Virus record (IMG/VR): IMGVR_UViG_3300035698_004518
Span: 1 to 22,099 of that record
Reading direction: 5' to 3' (one strand)
From: a virus
DNA: 22,099 nucleotides
The notes beneath the pieces were generated by a model, which was not told the DNA's origin, searched no databases, and saw only the letters and a program-made list of their open reading frames with translations. Shown here piece by piece: positions 1 through 6,591 of the stretch (its first letter is position 1; every line of letters starts with the position of its first letter). A program made the translations under genes and the position numbers.

Positions 1-110
1 AACCTCCTTATTGCCTGAATCTCTATTAATAGAGATTTATTTATTTGTGTTGAAACCACTATGAATTGTTTAATCTCTTTTAATTCCTGAAACTGTTTTT
101 CTTCAATCAT
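1..110 (-). CDS. Partial small tail-region protein, cut by left window edge
   Basis: The reading frame opens at an ATG (110-108) that overlaps the tape-measure stop in an ATGA junction, and it stays open for 36 codons to the edge of the window. The visible peptide begins MIEEKQFQELKEIKQF and is rich in charged and hydrophobic residues in a helical, coiled-coil-like pattern. The last visible codons, AGG AGG, also form a ribosome-binding sequence (GGAGG), so another gene may start just beyond the edge and this one may end soon. By position it belongs to the tail module after the tape measure. Its function is not recognisable. The ATGA coupling is the main reason to believe it is real. Confidence 0.6.
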   Translation of the reverse strand, partial: MIEEKQFQELKEIKQFIVVSTQINKSLLIEIQAIRR

Positions 111-1042
111 TGTGGACTAAACCCCCTATTTCCTAATTGTTGTAATCTTCGTGAAATCATATCAACCAACCTTCTCATATCTTGTTCACTTTGAAAATTA
201 TTTCCAGTTACATTAATATTTATAGCTCCACCCGCTCCATTAGGTGTTATACTTCCAGAGCCTGAGGGAGTGAACATTTCTGGACCATTTTCTCCCACTA
301 AATAACTTGAACCAGAGCTCACAGGCCCTCCTGCTGCTCTTTTTCCTCCAAATAATCCTCCTACAAAACTTCCAATTGATTTAAGAGCGTTTTTTATCCA
401 ATCCCAAATCATTCTTCCCAAATTTCCTATAAATGATAATCCAGATTTTATTGCTTCCCAAATCTTAACACCCAAATCTACAAAGAATAATAATCCATTT
501 ATTATTGGCTGAATTATTGCTGAGTATAACCAACCTCCAACAGCTGCTCCAAAATCAAATATCGGTTTTAATATTGCATCATATAACCATTGTCCTATTT
601 TCATACCAAATTCAAAGATTGGTTTGATAATACCATCCCATAATATTTTACCCCAATTTTTAAAATATTCAATTATGCCATTAGCAACTGTTAGTAGAGC
701 TGGAAATAAAAATGATTTTATAAATTCAAATATGTTTATTTCACCCTTAAATAATTTCATAATTCCTGTAATTATTCCAGCTAAAGCTTTTGTAAGTGCT
801 ATAACTATTGGCATTAGAGGTAAGAAAACTATAAAGAATAATAGACTTAACATTTTTGTTAACGGAGCAATGACCTTCATTAATCCTTCTAAGGCAGATG
901 CAATTATTTTCGTTAAAATATTACCTGCTAATACAGCTCCTGTTAATTTTTTAAAACCAACACCGCCTCCACCTCCTCCTCCAGAGTCTCCACTAGTTGA
1001 ACTCTTTACATCTATTGGTACTTCAATTTTAAACTCTGACAT
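107..1042 (-). CDS. Short tail tape-measure protein
   Basis: This 311-aa protein probably sets tail length and leaves with the DNA. It starts with a Gly tract (residues 21-27), followed by strongly hydrophobic helices (about 55-125). Next come about two and a half tandem repeats of about 20-22 residues (about 133-195), built around KPIFEFG, KPIFDFG and QPIINGL with WLY/WDG spacers. Near the C-terminus (238-268) is GGPVSSGSSYLVGENGPEMF, the GGPV...YLVGE.GPE signature seen at the ends of many tape-measure proteins. It lies right after the frameshifted tail chaperone pair, as usual. A ribosome site AAGGAG precedes the ATG by about 13 nt. It is much shorter than typical tape measures (600 to over 1500 aa), which predicts a short tail, or else the protein is split or specialised. 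Confidence 0.75.
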   Translation of the reverse strand: MSEFKIEVPIDVKSSTSGDSGGGGGGGVGFKKLTGAVLAGNILTKIIASALEGLMKVIAPLTKMLSLLFFIVFLPLMPIVIALTKALAGIITGIMKLFKGEINIFEFIKSFLFPALLTVANGIIEYFKNWGKILWDGIIKPIFEFGMKIGQWLYDAILKPIFDFGAAVGGWLYSAIIQPIINGLLFFVDLGVKIWEAIKSGLSFIGNLGRMIWDWIKNALKSIGSFVGGLFGGKRAAGGPVSSGSSYLVGENGPEMFTPSGSGSITPNGAGGAININVTGNNFQSEQDMRRLVDMISRRLQQLGNRGFSPQ

Positions 1043-1043
1043 T

Positions 1044-1265
1044 TTATTTTTGATTCTCCTTCATTTTTATTTCTTTGAAAACAGTCATTAAATATGATAA
1101 TCTATCGTTTGGAATATTATCAACTTGTTCTGGTGTCCAATGAAAAGCATATGCAAACCAACCGTACATGGCTTCATTATTAGCCCATTCATTGTCGGTC
1201 TGTCCTTTAAAAGCTTGCACAACTAATCTTTTTTTGTTTCTGAAGGCATTGAAAAATCTGCCCAA
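1044..1265 (-). CDS. Tail assembly chaperone, frameshift (T-like) extension
   Basis: This frame overlaps the end of the upstream chaperone gene by 43 nt and lies in its -1 frame. Its first possible initiator is a TTG with no ribosome site, so independent initiation is unlikely. At 1235-1229 on the minus strand the overlap contains seven A's, read A AAA AAA G in the upstream frame, four nt before the upstream TAG. A -1 slip there joins 115 residues of the upstream protein to RLVVQAFKGQ and onward, giving a product of about 176 aa. This matches the gpG/gpGT arrangement of tailed phages, in which the extended form binds tape measure and tube protein. The tape-measure gene follows after 1 nt. Confidence 0.75.
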   Translation of the reverse strand: MGRFFNAFRNKKRLVVQAFKGQTDNEWANNEAMYGWFAYAFHWTPEQVDNIPNDRLSYLMTVFKEIKMKENQK

Positions 1266-1573
1266 GAACTCATTAGATAATCAGCTACTTCACTAGGTAA
1301 GTTTCTAATTCCTTCCAAGTCATGTGGAAATGGTGCTGATACTATTGCTGCATGTAAAAGTTGTATCTCAAATTCAGCGTCGTTAATGTCAACACTAGGT
1401 TGTCCTGCTAAGTATCTTGTCTTTGTACAAAGAGACCTTATCTTCCCTCGTACTCCAGAACTTAGTTTTCTTAAAACAACCTGTTGAGTTTCGTCATTAA
1501 CCACTATGTCAAGAGACATAGTTTCCTCTACAACTTTCCCACCTTCAATTTTCATCTCTGGTATTTTATCCAT
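1223..1573 (-). CDS. Tail assembly chaperone (gpG-like)
   Basis: This 116-aa protein lies between the tail tube and tape measure, the standard place of the tail assembly chaperone. It begins MDKIPEMKIEGGKVVEETMS, has a beta-rich start followed by helices, and ends SETKKD just after the slippery A-run. A clear AGGAGG lies 11 nt before the ATG. No catalytic motif is expected in this family. The identification rests on position, size and the conserved -1 frameshift architecture rather than on a sequence signature. The unshifted product should be the more abundant form and the shifted form a minority. Confidence 0.72.
   Translation of the reverse strand: MDKIPEMKIEGGKVVEETMSLDIVVNDETQQVVLRKLSSGVRGKIRSLCTKTRYLAGQPSVDINDAEFEIQLLHAAIVSAPFPHDLEGIRNLPSEVADYLMSSWADFSMPSETKKD
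1229..1235 (-). promoter_or_regulatory. -1 ribosomal frameshift slippery site
   Basis: The minus strand reads C AAAAAAA GATTAG. In the upstream frame the codons are ACA AAA AAA GAT TAG, so the A-run is a classic X XXY YYZ heptamer (A AAA AAA) followed by a stop four nt later. The -1 frame stays open for 61 further codons and its product leads into the tape-measure gene. I see no obvious strong downstream stem, although the sequence after the stop could fold weakly. Confidence 0.75.
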
Positions 1574-1647
1574 GTTTCTGTTTTCCTCCTGTTTAATTGT
1601 ACCTAAAAAATTAAAAAAAATAAAATTTAGGATTTTGTTTTATAAAC

Positions 1648-2649
1648 TTAATTACTAGCTTCTGCTGGTGCTAGTTCAATATCATTTGTATAAATAACAT
1701 TTGTACAAGCTCTCGCCCAACCAGTAACATTTTCTTTTATAACTTCGTTCACATTTTGAGGTAACGTTTCCTCATTCAAATGAACTCCTGTTAAATTGAA
1801 ATCTAATATATCACCGTCGTCGTTAGTAAATGTTAACTCCATTGTTGCAATCTCAGTCCCTGAACCTGTTGTAGGTGCAGTAGCTGAATTAGTACCATTC
1901 AAAAATCTAGTCAATAATGTTGTGTGGTCTTTAAATGCTGCTGTAATATTGAAATTGTATTCTCTATTTTTAGCCACATTGTCTGTTAAGAACCTACTCC
2001 CAACACCGTAAACTGTTTCTAAATTATTATTGATTGTTAACTCAACAGTTTGTACTGCTGCTATAAGAGTACCATCTGGTAATTCGATTGAACCATGTGC
2101 AAATGTGAAAACTGGTTCTGTATCTACAATGTTTGTACTTGCTGTAGTTCCTAATGTTTCATATCTGTATGGTGCTTCAATACTAAATCTTAAAGCTTCG
2201 TTAACTGCTGCAGTCATAGTAAATGTGTCAATTCTACATCCTACCATAATACTTTGTGCATCAGTAGTCCCCAATTCAAAAGCCGATTTCAATGTGAAAC
2301 TTGGTAATCTATTAGCTTCTGTGTAAGTATGAGTATAAGCTCCAACTGAACCTCCATTGGTGTTTGCTCCTAAAACTCCTAGTAACCACCAAGCGTTTGT
2401 TAATGCTCCATTAATTGTTGCCGTTCCTGAATATTGTTTATTCACTGTCGCTGTTGCATTTCTTGCTCCAACCCCAACAATTCTTTCTGCATTATTATTT
2501 CTACTTATAGATATATCAACTCCTTGTCCAAACGGAACATAAGTTTCATCTGACGCTTGATGTGATGCTGCTGCATTATCCCAAGCTGTTGGATTTTCAT
2601 AAGCATATAAACCTACAGTGTCTGCTCCCGAAATATAATTATTCGCCAT
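1648..2649 (-). CDS. Major tail tube protein
   Basis: This 333-aa protein is rich in Thr, Asn, Ala and beta-prone segments, with very few Lys or Cys. It begins MANNYISGADTVGLYAYENP and contains long alternating polar and hydrophobic stretches such as ATATVNKQYSGTATINGAL and FNLTGVHLNEETLP. It lies between the tail terminator and tail chaperone genes, as tube proteins do in long-tailed viruses. The start is fixed by AAGGAGGT about 10 nt upstream. That ribosome site lies inside the preceding 45-aa gene, whose stop overlaps this start by 11 nt. The tube fold is inferred from order and composition, because tube proteins diverge strongly. At 333 aa it may carry an extra surface domain. Confidence 0.75.
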   Translation of the reverse strand: MANNYISGADTVGLYAYENPTAWDNAAASHQASDETYVPFGQGVDISISRNNNAERIVGVGARNATATVNKQYSGTATINGALTNAWWLLGVLGANTNGGSVGAYTHTYTEANRLPSFTLKSAFELGTTDAQSIMVGCRIDTFTMTAAVNEALRFSIEAPYRYETLGTTASTNIVDTEPVFTFAHGSIELPDGTLIAAVQTVELTINNNLETVYGVGSRFLTDNVAKNREYNFNITAAFKDHTTLLTRFLNGTNSATAPTTGSGTEIATMELTFTNDDGDILDFNLTGVHLNEETLPQNVNEVIKENVTGWARACTNVIYTNDIELAPAEASN

Positions 2650-2776
2650 TTTGTTTTTTACCTCCTTGTGTTTTTTTAATTATTCCTTTGGCTCTTTGCC
2701 ACTCTAATCTTTTTAGTCTAATCATTTTATCCTTGTCTAAAACTTTATCTTCATAATTTGGAATTTTTCTTTTCAT
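2639..2776 (-). CDS. Small basic protein of the tail module (45 aa)
   Basis: This gene is too short for usual cut-offs. It starts at an ATG (2776) one nt after the tail-terminator stop (TAAaATG), with GAGGATT about 12 nt upstream, and overlaps the tail-tube start by 11 nt. The product begins MKRKIPNYEDKVLDKDKMIR and continues with Lys/Arg-rich helical sequence (LKRLEWQRAKGIIKK) to a Gly/Lys/Gln-rich end. It has no membrane segment or cysteines. The tight coupling on both sides argues for a real translated gene. It could help translate the tube protein by coupling, or act as an assembly cofactor. No family is recognised. Confidence 0.6.
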   Translation of the reverse strand: MKRKIPNYEDKVLDKDKMIRLKRLEWQRAKGIIKKTQGGKKQNGE

Positions 2777-2777
2777 T

Positions 2778-3431
2778 TTAATCTGAATCCTCGAATACAA
2801 ATTTAACCATGATGTCTTGGTTTCTTTGCATAACTTTATTTTGTCCGAACGGTGTAATTAATAACGGTCCCATATTTGTAACTGTCAAGAAAGGCATATA
2901 GAAAAAATCTTTTTTGTTATCTAATAACTTTGTTCTAATTGTTGCAATAGCTTTTTCAACAGTATCCTGATTTCTATCATAAAAGGTTATAGAAATAATA
3001 TATTCAGACTGACTAACCAATGCTCCAATTCCAAATTCAGAAGTTGCTCCAGAAATTATATCAAATCCTATTCTAGGAAAGTCACTTATCTTTTTATTTG
3101 CCTGAGGATAATCCGGGAATACTCTATCAGTACTACCAGCATCATATCTAATTAAATATGCTCCAGTTTGGGCAGAAGTAAATGTTATTTCACCTGTTGT
3201 ATAATTCACAGTATAATCATCTCCGAATACTAATGCAACAGATGATACAGTTATCAATCTTACATTTTTTATTAATGTAGGAGTAGTTCCCACAGTCACA
3301 GATGATACGTTTGAAAAACTTCCAGTTTGATTAGTAGTTGTAACCCCTCTATCTGTTATAGATATTATATCAGAGTTTCTAAGAAATATTAATAATTCTT
3401 GTTTTATTTCATATATTGAAGTCTTTGCCAT
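2778..3431 (-). CDS. Putative tail terminator / tail completion protein
   Basis: This 217-aa protein sits between the HK97 gp10-like gene and the tail tube, where tail terminator (gpU-like) genes occur. The N-terminal helix (IYEIKQELLIFLRNSD) leads into a beta insertion (about 25-100) containing DYTVNYTTGEITFTSAQTG, a repeat-like beta element common in virion proteins. The second half (about 105-215), with FPRIGFDIIS, SEYIISITFYDR and a long helix before LLDNKKDFF, resembles the strand-helix core of terminator proteins. The role is inferred mostly from gene order. A GAGG lies about 15 nt before the ATG. The 75-nt gap upstream holds a copy of the recurring element described at 3499-3510. Confidence 0.55.
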   Translation of the reverse strand: MAKTSIYEIKQELLIFLRNSDIISITDRGVTTTNQTGSFSNVSSVTVGTTPTLIKNVRLITVSSVALVFGDDYTVNYTTGEITFTSAQTGAYLIRYDAGSTDRVFPDYPQANKKISDFPRIGFDIISGATSEFGIGALVSQSEYIISITFYDRNQDTVEKAIATIRTKLLDNKKDFFYMPFLTVTNMGPLLITPFGQNKVMQRNQDIMVKFVFEDSD

Positions 3432-3498
3432 TTTAGTTAATCGTCCTCACTCTCTTGAGTTTATACAGACATTATAATAATAAAAAAATAATTCTTTT

Positions 3499-3510
3499 TA
3501 AAACCATCAA
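3499..3510 (-). repeat. Gene-end repeat element, copy 1
   Basis: The minus strand reads TTGATGGTTTTA followed by AAAAG and a T-rich stretch, and the gp10-like stop codon TGA lies inside the element. The same core is found at 9039-9052 and 16514-16527, also at stop codons. Including flanks, copies 1 and 2 match at 19 of 20 positions. Confidence 0.6.
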
Positions 3511-3923
3511 TCCAACCTATCAATATTACTTTTGATTATTTTTGGTAACTCTGTATGCAGTGTAGGCCGTAAGAACGGCTGAGGTCGTGGACCATATAAA
3601 GAAATTCGTTTTGCTATAGTGTTGGCAACTGACTTAACAGCTCCCTCTTTATTTTTTCCAGTATAATTATCCATCAATTTTTGTTCAACCCATTCAAACA
3701 ACTCTTCACCGGTTGTAGGGTTTGGTATTCCATACTCGATGTATTCTAAATAATCAACCATTGTTATAACAAGTTTATTTTTTTCGACAATAACCTTGAC
3801 ACTGCTTGCTCCTTCTCCAGTGAATTTAATTCCCATTGTTAAAAGCTTTTCTTTAATAGCTTCTTGTAAATCAATTGCAATTCCCCAGAAAAGTTTGTTA
3901 AGTTGTTCTTCAGTTACACTCAT
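3507..3923 (-). CDS. HK97 gp10-like neck / tail-joining protein
   Basis: This 138-aa protein has features of the HK97 gp10 family of neck proteins. An N-terminal helix is followed by a beta segment with YLEYIEYGIPNP, then a helical part, and then SLYGPRPQPFLRPTLHTELP near the C-terminus, the typical G..P.PFLRP ending. It should act at the head-tail interface between the head closure protein and the tail terminator. It overlaps the upstream head-closure gene by an ATGA junction (3920-3923). The 3' end is followed by a repeated element and T-rich DNA, perhaps a boundary between head and tail transcription units. Confidence 0.72.
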   Translation of the reverse strand: MSVTEEQLNKLFWGIAIDLQEAIKEKLLTMGIKFTGEGASSVKVIVEKNKLVITMVDYLEYIEYGIPNPTTGEELFEWVEQKLMDNYTGKNKEGAVKSVANTIAKRISLYGPRPQPFLRPTLHTELPKIIKSNIDRLD

Positions 3924-4306
3924 TCTATTAAGAAAAGATTACAAGCTGTGTAAACAAATGATGTTCCGGAGCCTGTAGAATCATAGACTCCAGGAACATT
4001 AAATGCTTCTTTAACTCTGAAATCGTTTCCCTCCACGGTAATTTTGTCATTTTTTACAACACCTGATGCATACTTTGCGAGAACTACAGCATCACCCTTT
4101 TCAAAGAATCCTGCTTTTTCAAAATCCCATCGCTGGTTAGTCCTCATAAAATAAGCTTTAATGGTAACTGCTGTTCCATCCGTTAATGTTTCTTGACCTG
4201 AAACATTTGATACAGTTTTAACTATAGGAGTGTGTGTAAGCTGTCTTCCAGCATAGTCTGATAACATTCTATCAAAATCTTTTACCGTTAATATGTTTTG
4301 TACCAT
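3920..4306 (-). CDS. Putative head closure / head-tail joining protein
   Basis: This 128-aa, beta-rich protein begins MVQNILTVKDFDRMLSDYAG. Segments such as TAVTIKAYFMRTNQRWDFEKAGFF, KGDAVVLAKY and KITVEGNDFRVKEAFNVPGVYD fit the small beta-barrel head closure proteins (SPP1 gp16 / lambda gpFII type), which often carry a G-D-A-x-V-x-x strand and a V.Y...G...F.V pattern. Its position between the connector and the gp10-like gene supports this. It ends in an ATGA overlap with the next gene. The family assignment is by pattern and order only. Confidence 0.6.
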   Translation of the reverse strand: MVQNILTVKDFDRMLSDYAGRQLTHTPIVKTVSNVSGQETLTDGTAVTIKAYFMRTNQRWDFEKAGFFEKGDAVVLAKYASGVVKNDKITVEGNDFRVKEAFNVPGVYDSTGSGTSFVYTACNLFLIE

Positions 4307-4308
4307 GT

Positions 4309-4584
4309 TTAATGTGTATGTATTTTAATTGAATCAAATGGGGAAGCTTGTTTCTCAGGAACTGCCTCAACTTTAGGTTCATTGATTTTATCAACAATTT
4401 GTTTAGCTGCTTCTGCAATTGGGTCTACCTTAGGTTCTTCCTTTACAGGTTCCTCCACAATCGGTTCTTCTACAACTACTTCCTCAGTTTTTACAGGTTC
4501 TTCCTTAACTGGTTCTATAATTGGTTCTTCCTTTACAGGTTCTTCTACAACTACTTCCTCTATGATTTTTGTTTCTTCTGTCAT
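4309..4584 (-). CDS. Acidic Glu/Pro-repeat protein (91 aa)
   Basis: Residues 1 to about 52 are an imperfect repeat of V-E-E-P-V-K-E-E-P units (for example EEVVVEEPVKEEP), highly charged and probably extended or disordered. A short helix follows (IAEAAKQIVDKI), and the end is SPFDSIKIHTH. It is clearly translated: GGAGG lies 9 nt before the ATG, and the gene sits between connector and head closure genes. The same EEPVKEE units occur in the linker of the prohead protease-scaffold gene (about residues 219-247). The function is unknown. An extended linker on the capsid or neck, or an assembly chaperone, are possibilities. Its length probably varies between relatives through repeat slippage. Confidence 0.6.
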   Translation of the reverse strand: MTEETKIIEEVVVEEPVKEEPIIEPVKEEPVKTEEVVVEEPIVEEPVKEEPKVDPIAEAAKQIVDKINEPKVEAVPEKQASPFDSIKIHTH

Positions 4585-4601
4585 GTTTATTTTCCTCCCT
4601 T

Positions 4602-5480
4602 TTATGCAAAAAGTGTGTAGGATCTGTATGAAGCTCCTGTTCGGAAATCTCCTCCAATTTGCCCTTCACCTTGTGTTCCATAAACTATTCCTCGTGCTTC
4701 ACCTTGTAATTTGTTTAGTGATTCTCTAATATTTGTATAAGGCTCTCCCTTACTTCCACTAAATCCTCCTGGTAAAGTCACTGTTGTGAAATCATCATAT
4801 GTTCCAGCAATTTGTGCTGTTAAAGTTCTTATCCCTGCCAATACAATACATAATCTTTTTATGATTCTTGGTATTGGATAAACACCATAAACATATTTCA
4901 AATTAATTAATTGTGGATTATTGCTTGCAAACCAACCAGCCTCGGCTGATGAGTTTAATAATAATCTACCTGAATATTTATATTGATAAACTGATGTTGT
5001 TGTAATATCTACTGAATCGATTGTAAGCACATTTAAATTAACTAAAGGTTGATTTTCTACAAACATTTCCTGTGTTCCAGTCCCATCAACTGTTTCATCG
5101 ATGTATCCTAATTTAACTATTCTATACGTTGATGTTGCATCCGGTGTAGTATCAAATGCTGGTGACACTGTAATCTTTGTAGTATCATTTGCTGTTATTT
5201 CTCTATACTGTCCAGAACCTGTTCCTCCGTAAATCCATGCCACATATCCAATATAAACATTAGAATCCCATGCTTTATTACTATCAGAAAATGTAGTTGT
5301 AGCAAAATCACCGTCGGCAGTTCCATATTGTTCAATGTTTCCAAATTTAGTTTTATAAATATCTTCAATCTCTTCCTCAGCGTCTAAAATAAAATCATTT
5401 ATTACTGCATCTTGTAATGGAGCTCCGTCTAATGGATAGCTAACTGCTTGTTTTACCTCTTTTGATGTACAATATGTCAT
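4602..5480 (-). CDS. Head-tail connector (adaptor) with inserted beta domain
   Basis: The N-terminus (MTYCTSKEVKQAV...INDFILDAEEEIEDIYKTKFG) and the C-terminal helices (about 205-245, YPIPRIIKRLCIVLAGIRTL) fit the helical adaptor proteins (HK97 gp6 / SPP1 gp15 type) that bind below the portal. At 292 aa it is far longer than a minimal adaptor (about 100-150 aa). The excess lies mainly at about 55-200 and includes a beta-rich module around SNVYIGYVAWIYGGTGSGQY and TYRIVKLGYIDE, a repeat-like motif (G.GSGQYR.I..N..T..TV.PAFD) common in virion surface proteins. A GAGGT lies about 13 nt upstream of the ATG, and the preceding gene ends 1 nt earlier. Confidence 0.65.
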   Translation of the reverse strand: MTYCTSKEVKQAVSYPLDGAPLQDAVINDFILDAEEEIEDIYKTKFGNIEQYGTADGDFATTTFSDSNKAWDSNVYIGYVAWIYGGTGSGQYREITANDTTKITVSPAFDTTPDATSTYRIVKLGYIDETVDGTGTQEMFVENQPLVNLNVLTIDSVDITTTSVYQYKYSGRLLLNSSAEAGWFASNNPQLINLKYVYGVYPIPRIIKRLCIVLAGIRTLTAQIAGTYDDFTTVTLPGGFSGSKGEPYTNIRESLNKLQGEARGIVYGTQGEGQIGGDFRTGASYRSYTLFA

Positions 5481-5481
5481 T

Positions 5482-5679
5482 TTATTTTTTATAACCTCGT
5501 AATGATTTTGATTTAAGTTTAGGTTTTTTCTCTACTTCTTCTATGATTTCTTCCTTTATTATTTTATCCTTTCTAAAAAGATAACCTTTACCCTCGGAAT
5601 CAATTCTTACTTCAACCTCTGGTGTTCTATCTTTCATGTATTCGTTATTTGTTATACCTGTATTTGTTGTTAATGCCAT
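5482..5679 (-). CDS. Small Lys-rich protein of the head module (65 aa)
   Basis: The product begins MALTTNTGITNNEYMKDRTP and ends in a Lys/Arg-rich tail (EKKPKLKSKSLRGYKK). Its start codon directly follows the stop of the 45-aa membrane-protein gene (TAAATG), with AAGGAGG 9 nt upstream inside that gene. It ends 1 nt before the connector gene. Both junctions indicate translation in a tightly packed operon. No family is recognised. The acidic middle and basic end suggest a small virion or assembly factor that binds DNA or capsid. Confidence 0.5.
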   Translation of the reverse strand: MALTTNTGITNNEYMKDRTPEVEVRIDSEGKGYLFRKDKIIKEEIIEEVEKKPKLKSKSLRGYKK

Positions 5680-5817
5680 TTATTTCTTCCTCCTTGTCTG
5701 TTTTGTTAACCCTTTATTTTTCTTATCAAAATAAAAAAATTGAATAGCTTTGATAAGTGCTCCTAAAAAGAATACAATAGCAATTGTGTCTTGGATACTT
5801 AAGTGTTTTTCAATCAT
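5680..5817 (-). CDS. Small single-pass membrane protein (45 aa)
   Basis: The ATG (5817-5815) overlaps the stop of the upstream 145-aa gene in an ATGA junction, and the stop abuts the next ATG (TAAATG). The protein begins MIEKHLSIQDTIAIVFFLGA and has one hydrophobic helix at about residues 10-30 (TIAIVFFLGALIKAIQFFYF). A strongly basic end follows (DKKNKGLTKQTRRKK), suggesting an N-out/C-in single-pass topology. A small membrane protein in the middle of a head operon is unusual. It could be holin-like, a virion-associated membrane factor, or a viral membrane-targeting peptide. None of these can be decided from sequence. Confidence 0.6.
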   Translation of the reverse strand: MIEKHLSIQDTIAIVFFLGALIKAIQFFYFDKKNKGLTKQTRRKK

Positions 5818-6251
5818 ACTGCTTCGCTCCCGTCTCCTTTTCTCCAATCGTTTACTTTACCCAATGGGTGTAGTACACAATTTAGATGGTTACCTTTGAT
5901 GCTTTCAGTCCTCCGTAAATCCGATGATTTTGTTTTATCTAAATCATCCTCGATTGGTTTTAGGAATTTGAAAAACTTCCTGAAGTATTTAATGTATTTA
6001 CTTAGTTTCGCATGTAATTCCTGTGTGGTATTCTTTTGATAGTTCGAATTTTTATCTTCGTTATATCTAGTTAAGTCCTTTAGGTCGGCCAAAACTTCTT
6101 CATACCCACATTCATTGAAATTAATATTATACATTTTAATTTCACGAAACCGTACTTTACACTTTCCGTTTGCGTATTCTTTACCATGAAAATAGTTTTC
6201 AACTCTTTTCAACGCATCAGGATACCCTTCTCCAATTGCTATTATATGCAT
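5814..6251 (-). CDS. Hypothetical protein of the head module (145 aa)
   Basis: The protein begins MHIIAIGEGYPDALKRVENY and is lysine- and aromatic-rich. A helical middle (about 85-105, HAKLSKYIKYFRKFFKFLKP) is strongly basic and amphipathic. The end contains GNHLNCVLHPLGKVNDWRKG, with two His and a Cys close together that could bind metal. No family is recognised. Its start lies 6 nt after the decoration-like gene stop with only a weak GGGGT about 15 nt upstream, and it couples by ATGA to the membrane-protein gene. Its composition (more Lys, Cys and aromatics) differs from the neighbouring virion proteins, so it may be a non-structural insertion (moron). Confidence 0.55.
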   Translation of the reverse strand: MHIIAIGEGYPDALKRVENYFHGKEYANGKCKVRFREIKMYNINFNECGYEEVLADLKDLTRYNEDKNSNYQKNTTQELHAKLSKYIKYFRKFFKFLKPIEDDLDKTKSSDLRRTESIKGNHLNCVLHPLGKVNDWRKGDGSEAV

Positions 6252-6257
6252 TTTTAA

Positions 6258-6551
6258 TTATTTACCCCAAATTATAAAGACCCTTTTAGCGTCTGAATTT
6301 GTTGAACCACCTAGAGTGATTGTTAAAACTCCTGAACTTACCGCTGTAGTTGGTGCCTCAGTTGTTACTATGCTATTTTCTGTATCATGTGAAAATCCTA
6401 CAATTCCTAAGAATGTAGACATTCCATATGTTGCCATATTAACTGCAACTGTATCGGCTGTATCGGCTGTAGTTGGTGTTTCTACCATTATACATTTTCT
6501 GCCTAAAGCTGGTATTTGGTCTGTAACTGTTGATGTTGTTATTGCTGCCAT
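6258..6551 (-). CDS. Capsid decoration-like protein, second copy (97 aa)
   Basis: This small, Thr/Ala-rich beta protein begins MAAITTSTVTDQIPALGRKC and ends SGVLTITLGGSTNSDAKRVF then IIWGK. The closing pattern (V-L-T-I-T-L-x-G...F-I-I-W-G) matches the end of the neighbouring 87-aa protein (N-I-I-T-L-T-G...F-I-I-F-R), so the two are probably diverged paralogues. Small beta proteins just after the major capsid gene are commonly decoration (cement) proteins on the shell. An AGGAGGT lies 8 nt before the ATG. The role is inferred from position, size and composition. Confidence 0.6.
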   Translation of the reverse strand: MAAITTSTVTDQIPALGRKCIMVETPTTADTADTVAVNMATYGMSTFLGIVGFSHDTENSIVTTEAPTTAVSSGVLTITLGGSTNSDAKRVFIIWGK

Positions 6552-6591
6552 ATTATTTTACCTCCTGTTAATGTTTAATTATTCAATAATC

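Noticed and set aside
624-1091. Long plus-strand open frames over minus-strand structural genes (for example 624-1091, 8166-8789, 11540-11899)
   Set aside because: They are antisense to well-supported genes with ribosome sites and family motifs, have low-complexity translations mirroring the real gene, and lack their own upstream signals.
1044-1265. Independent gene starting with TTG at 1265
   Set aside because: There is no ribosome site, and the long overlap in the -1 frame with an in-phase A7 slippery run makes frameshift expression far more likely.
4440-4580. CRISPR-like or tandem DNA repeat array in the acidic-repeat gene
   Set aside because: The units are imperfect, codon-phased and encode a continuous EEPVKEE protein repeat, with no constant repeat or unique spacers.
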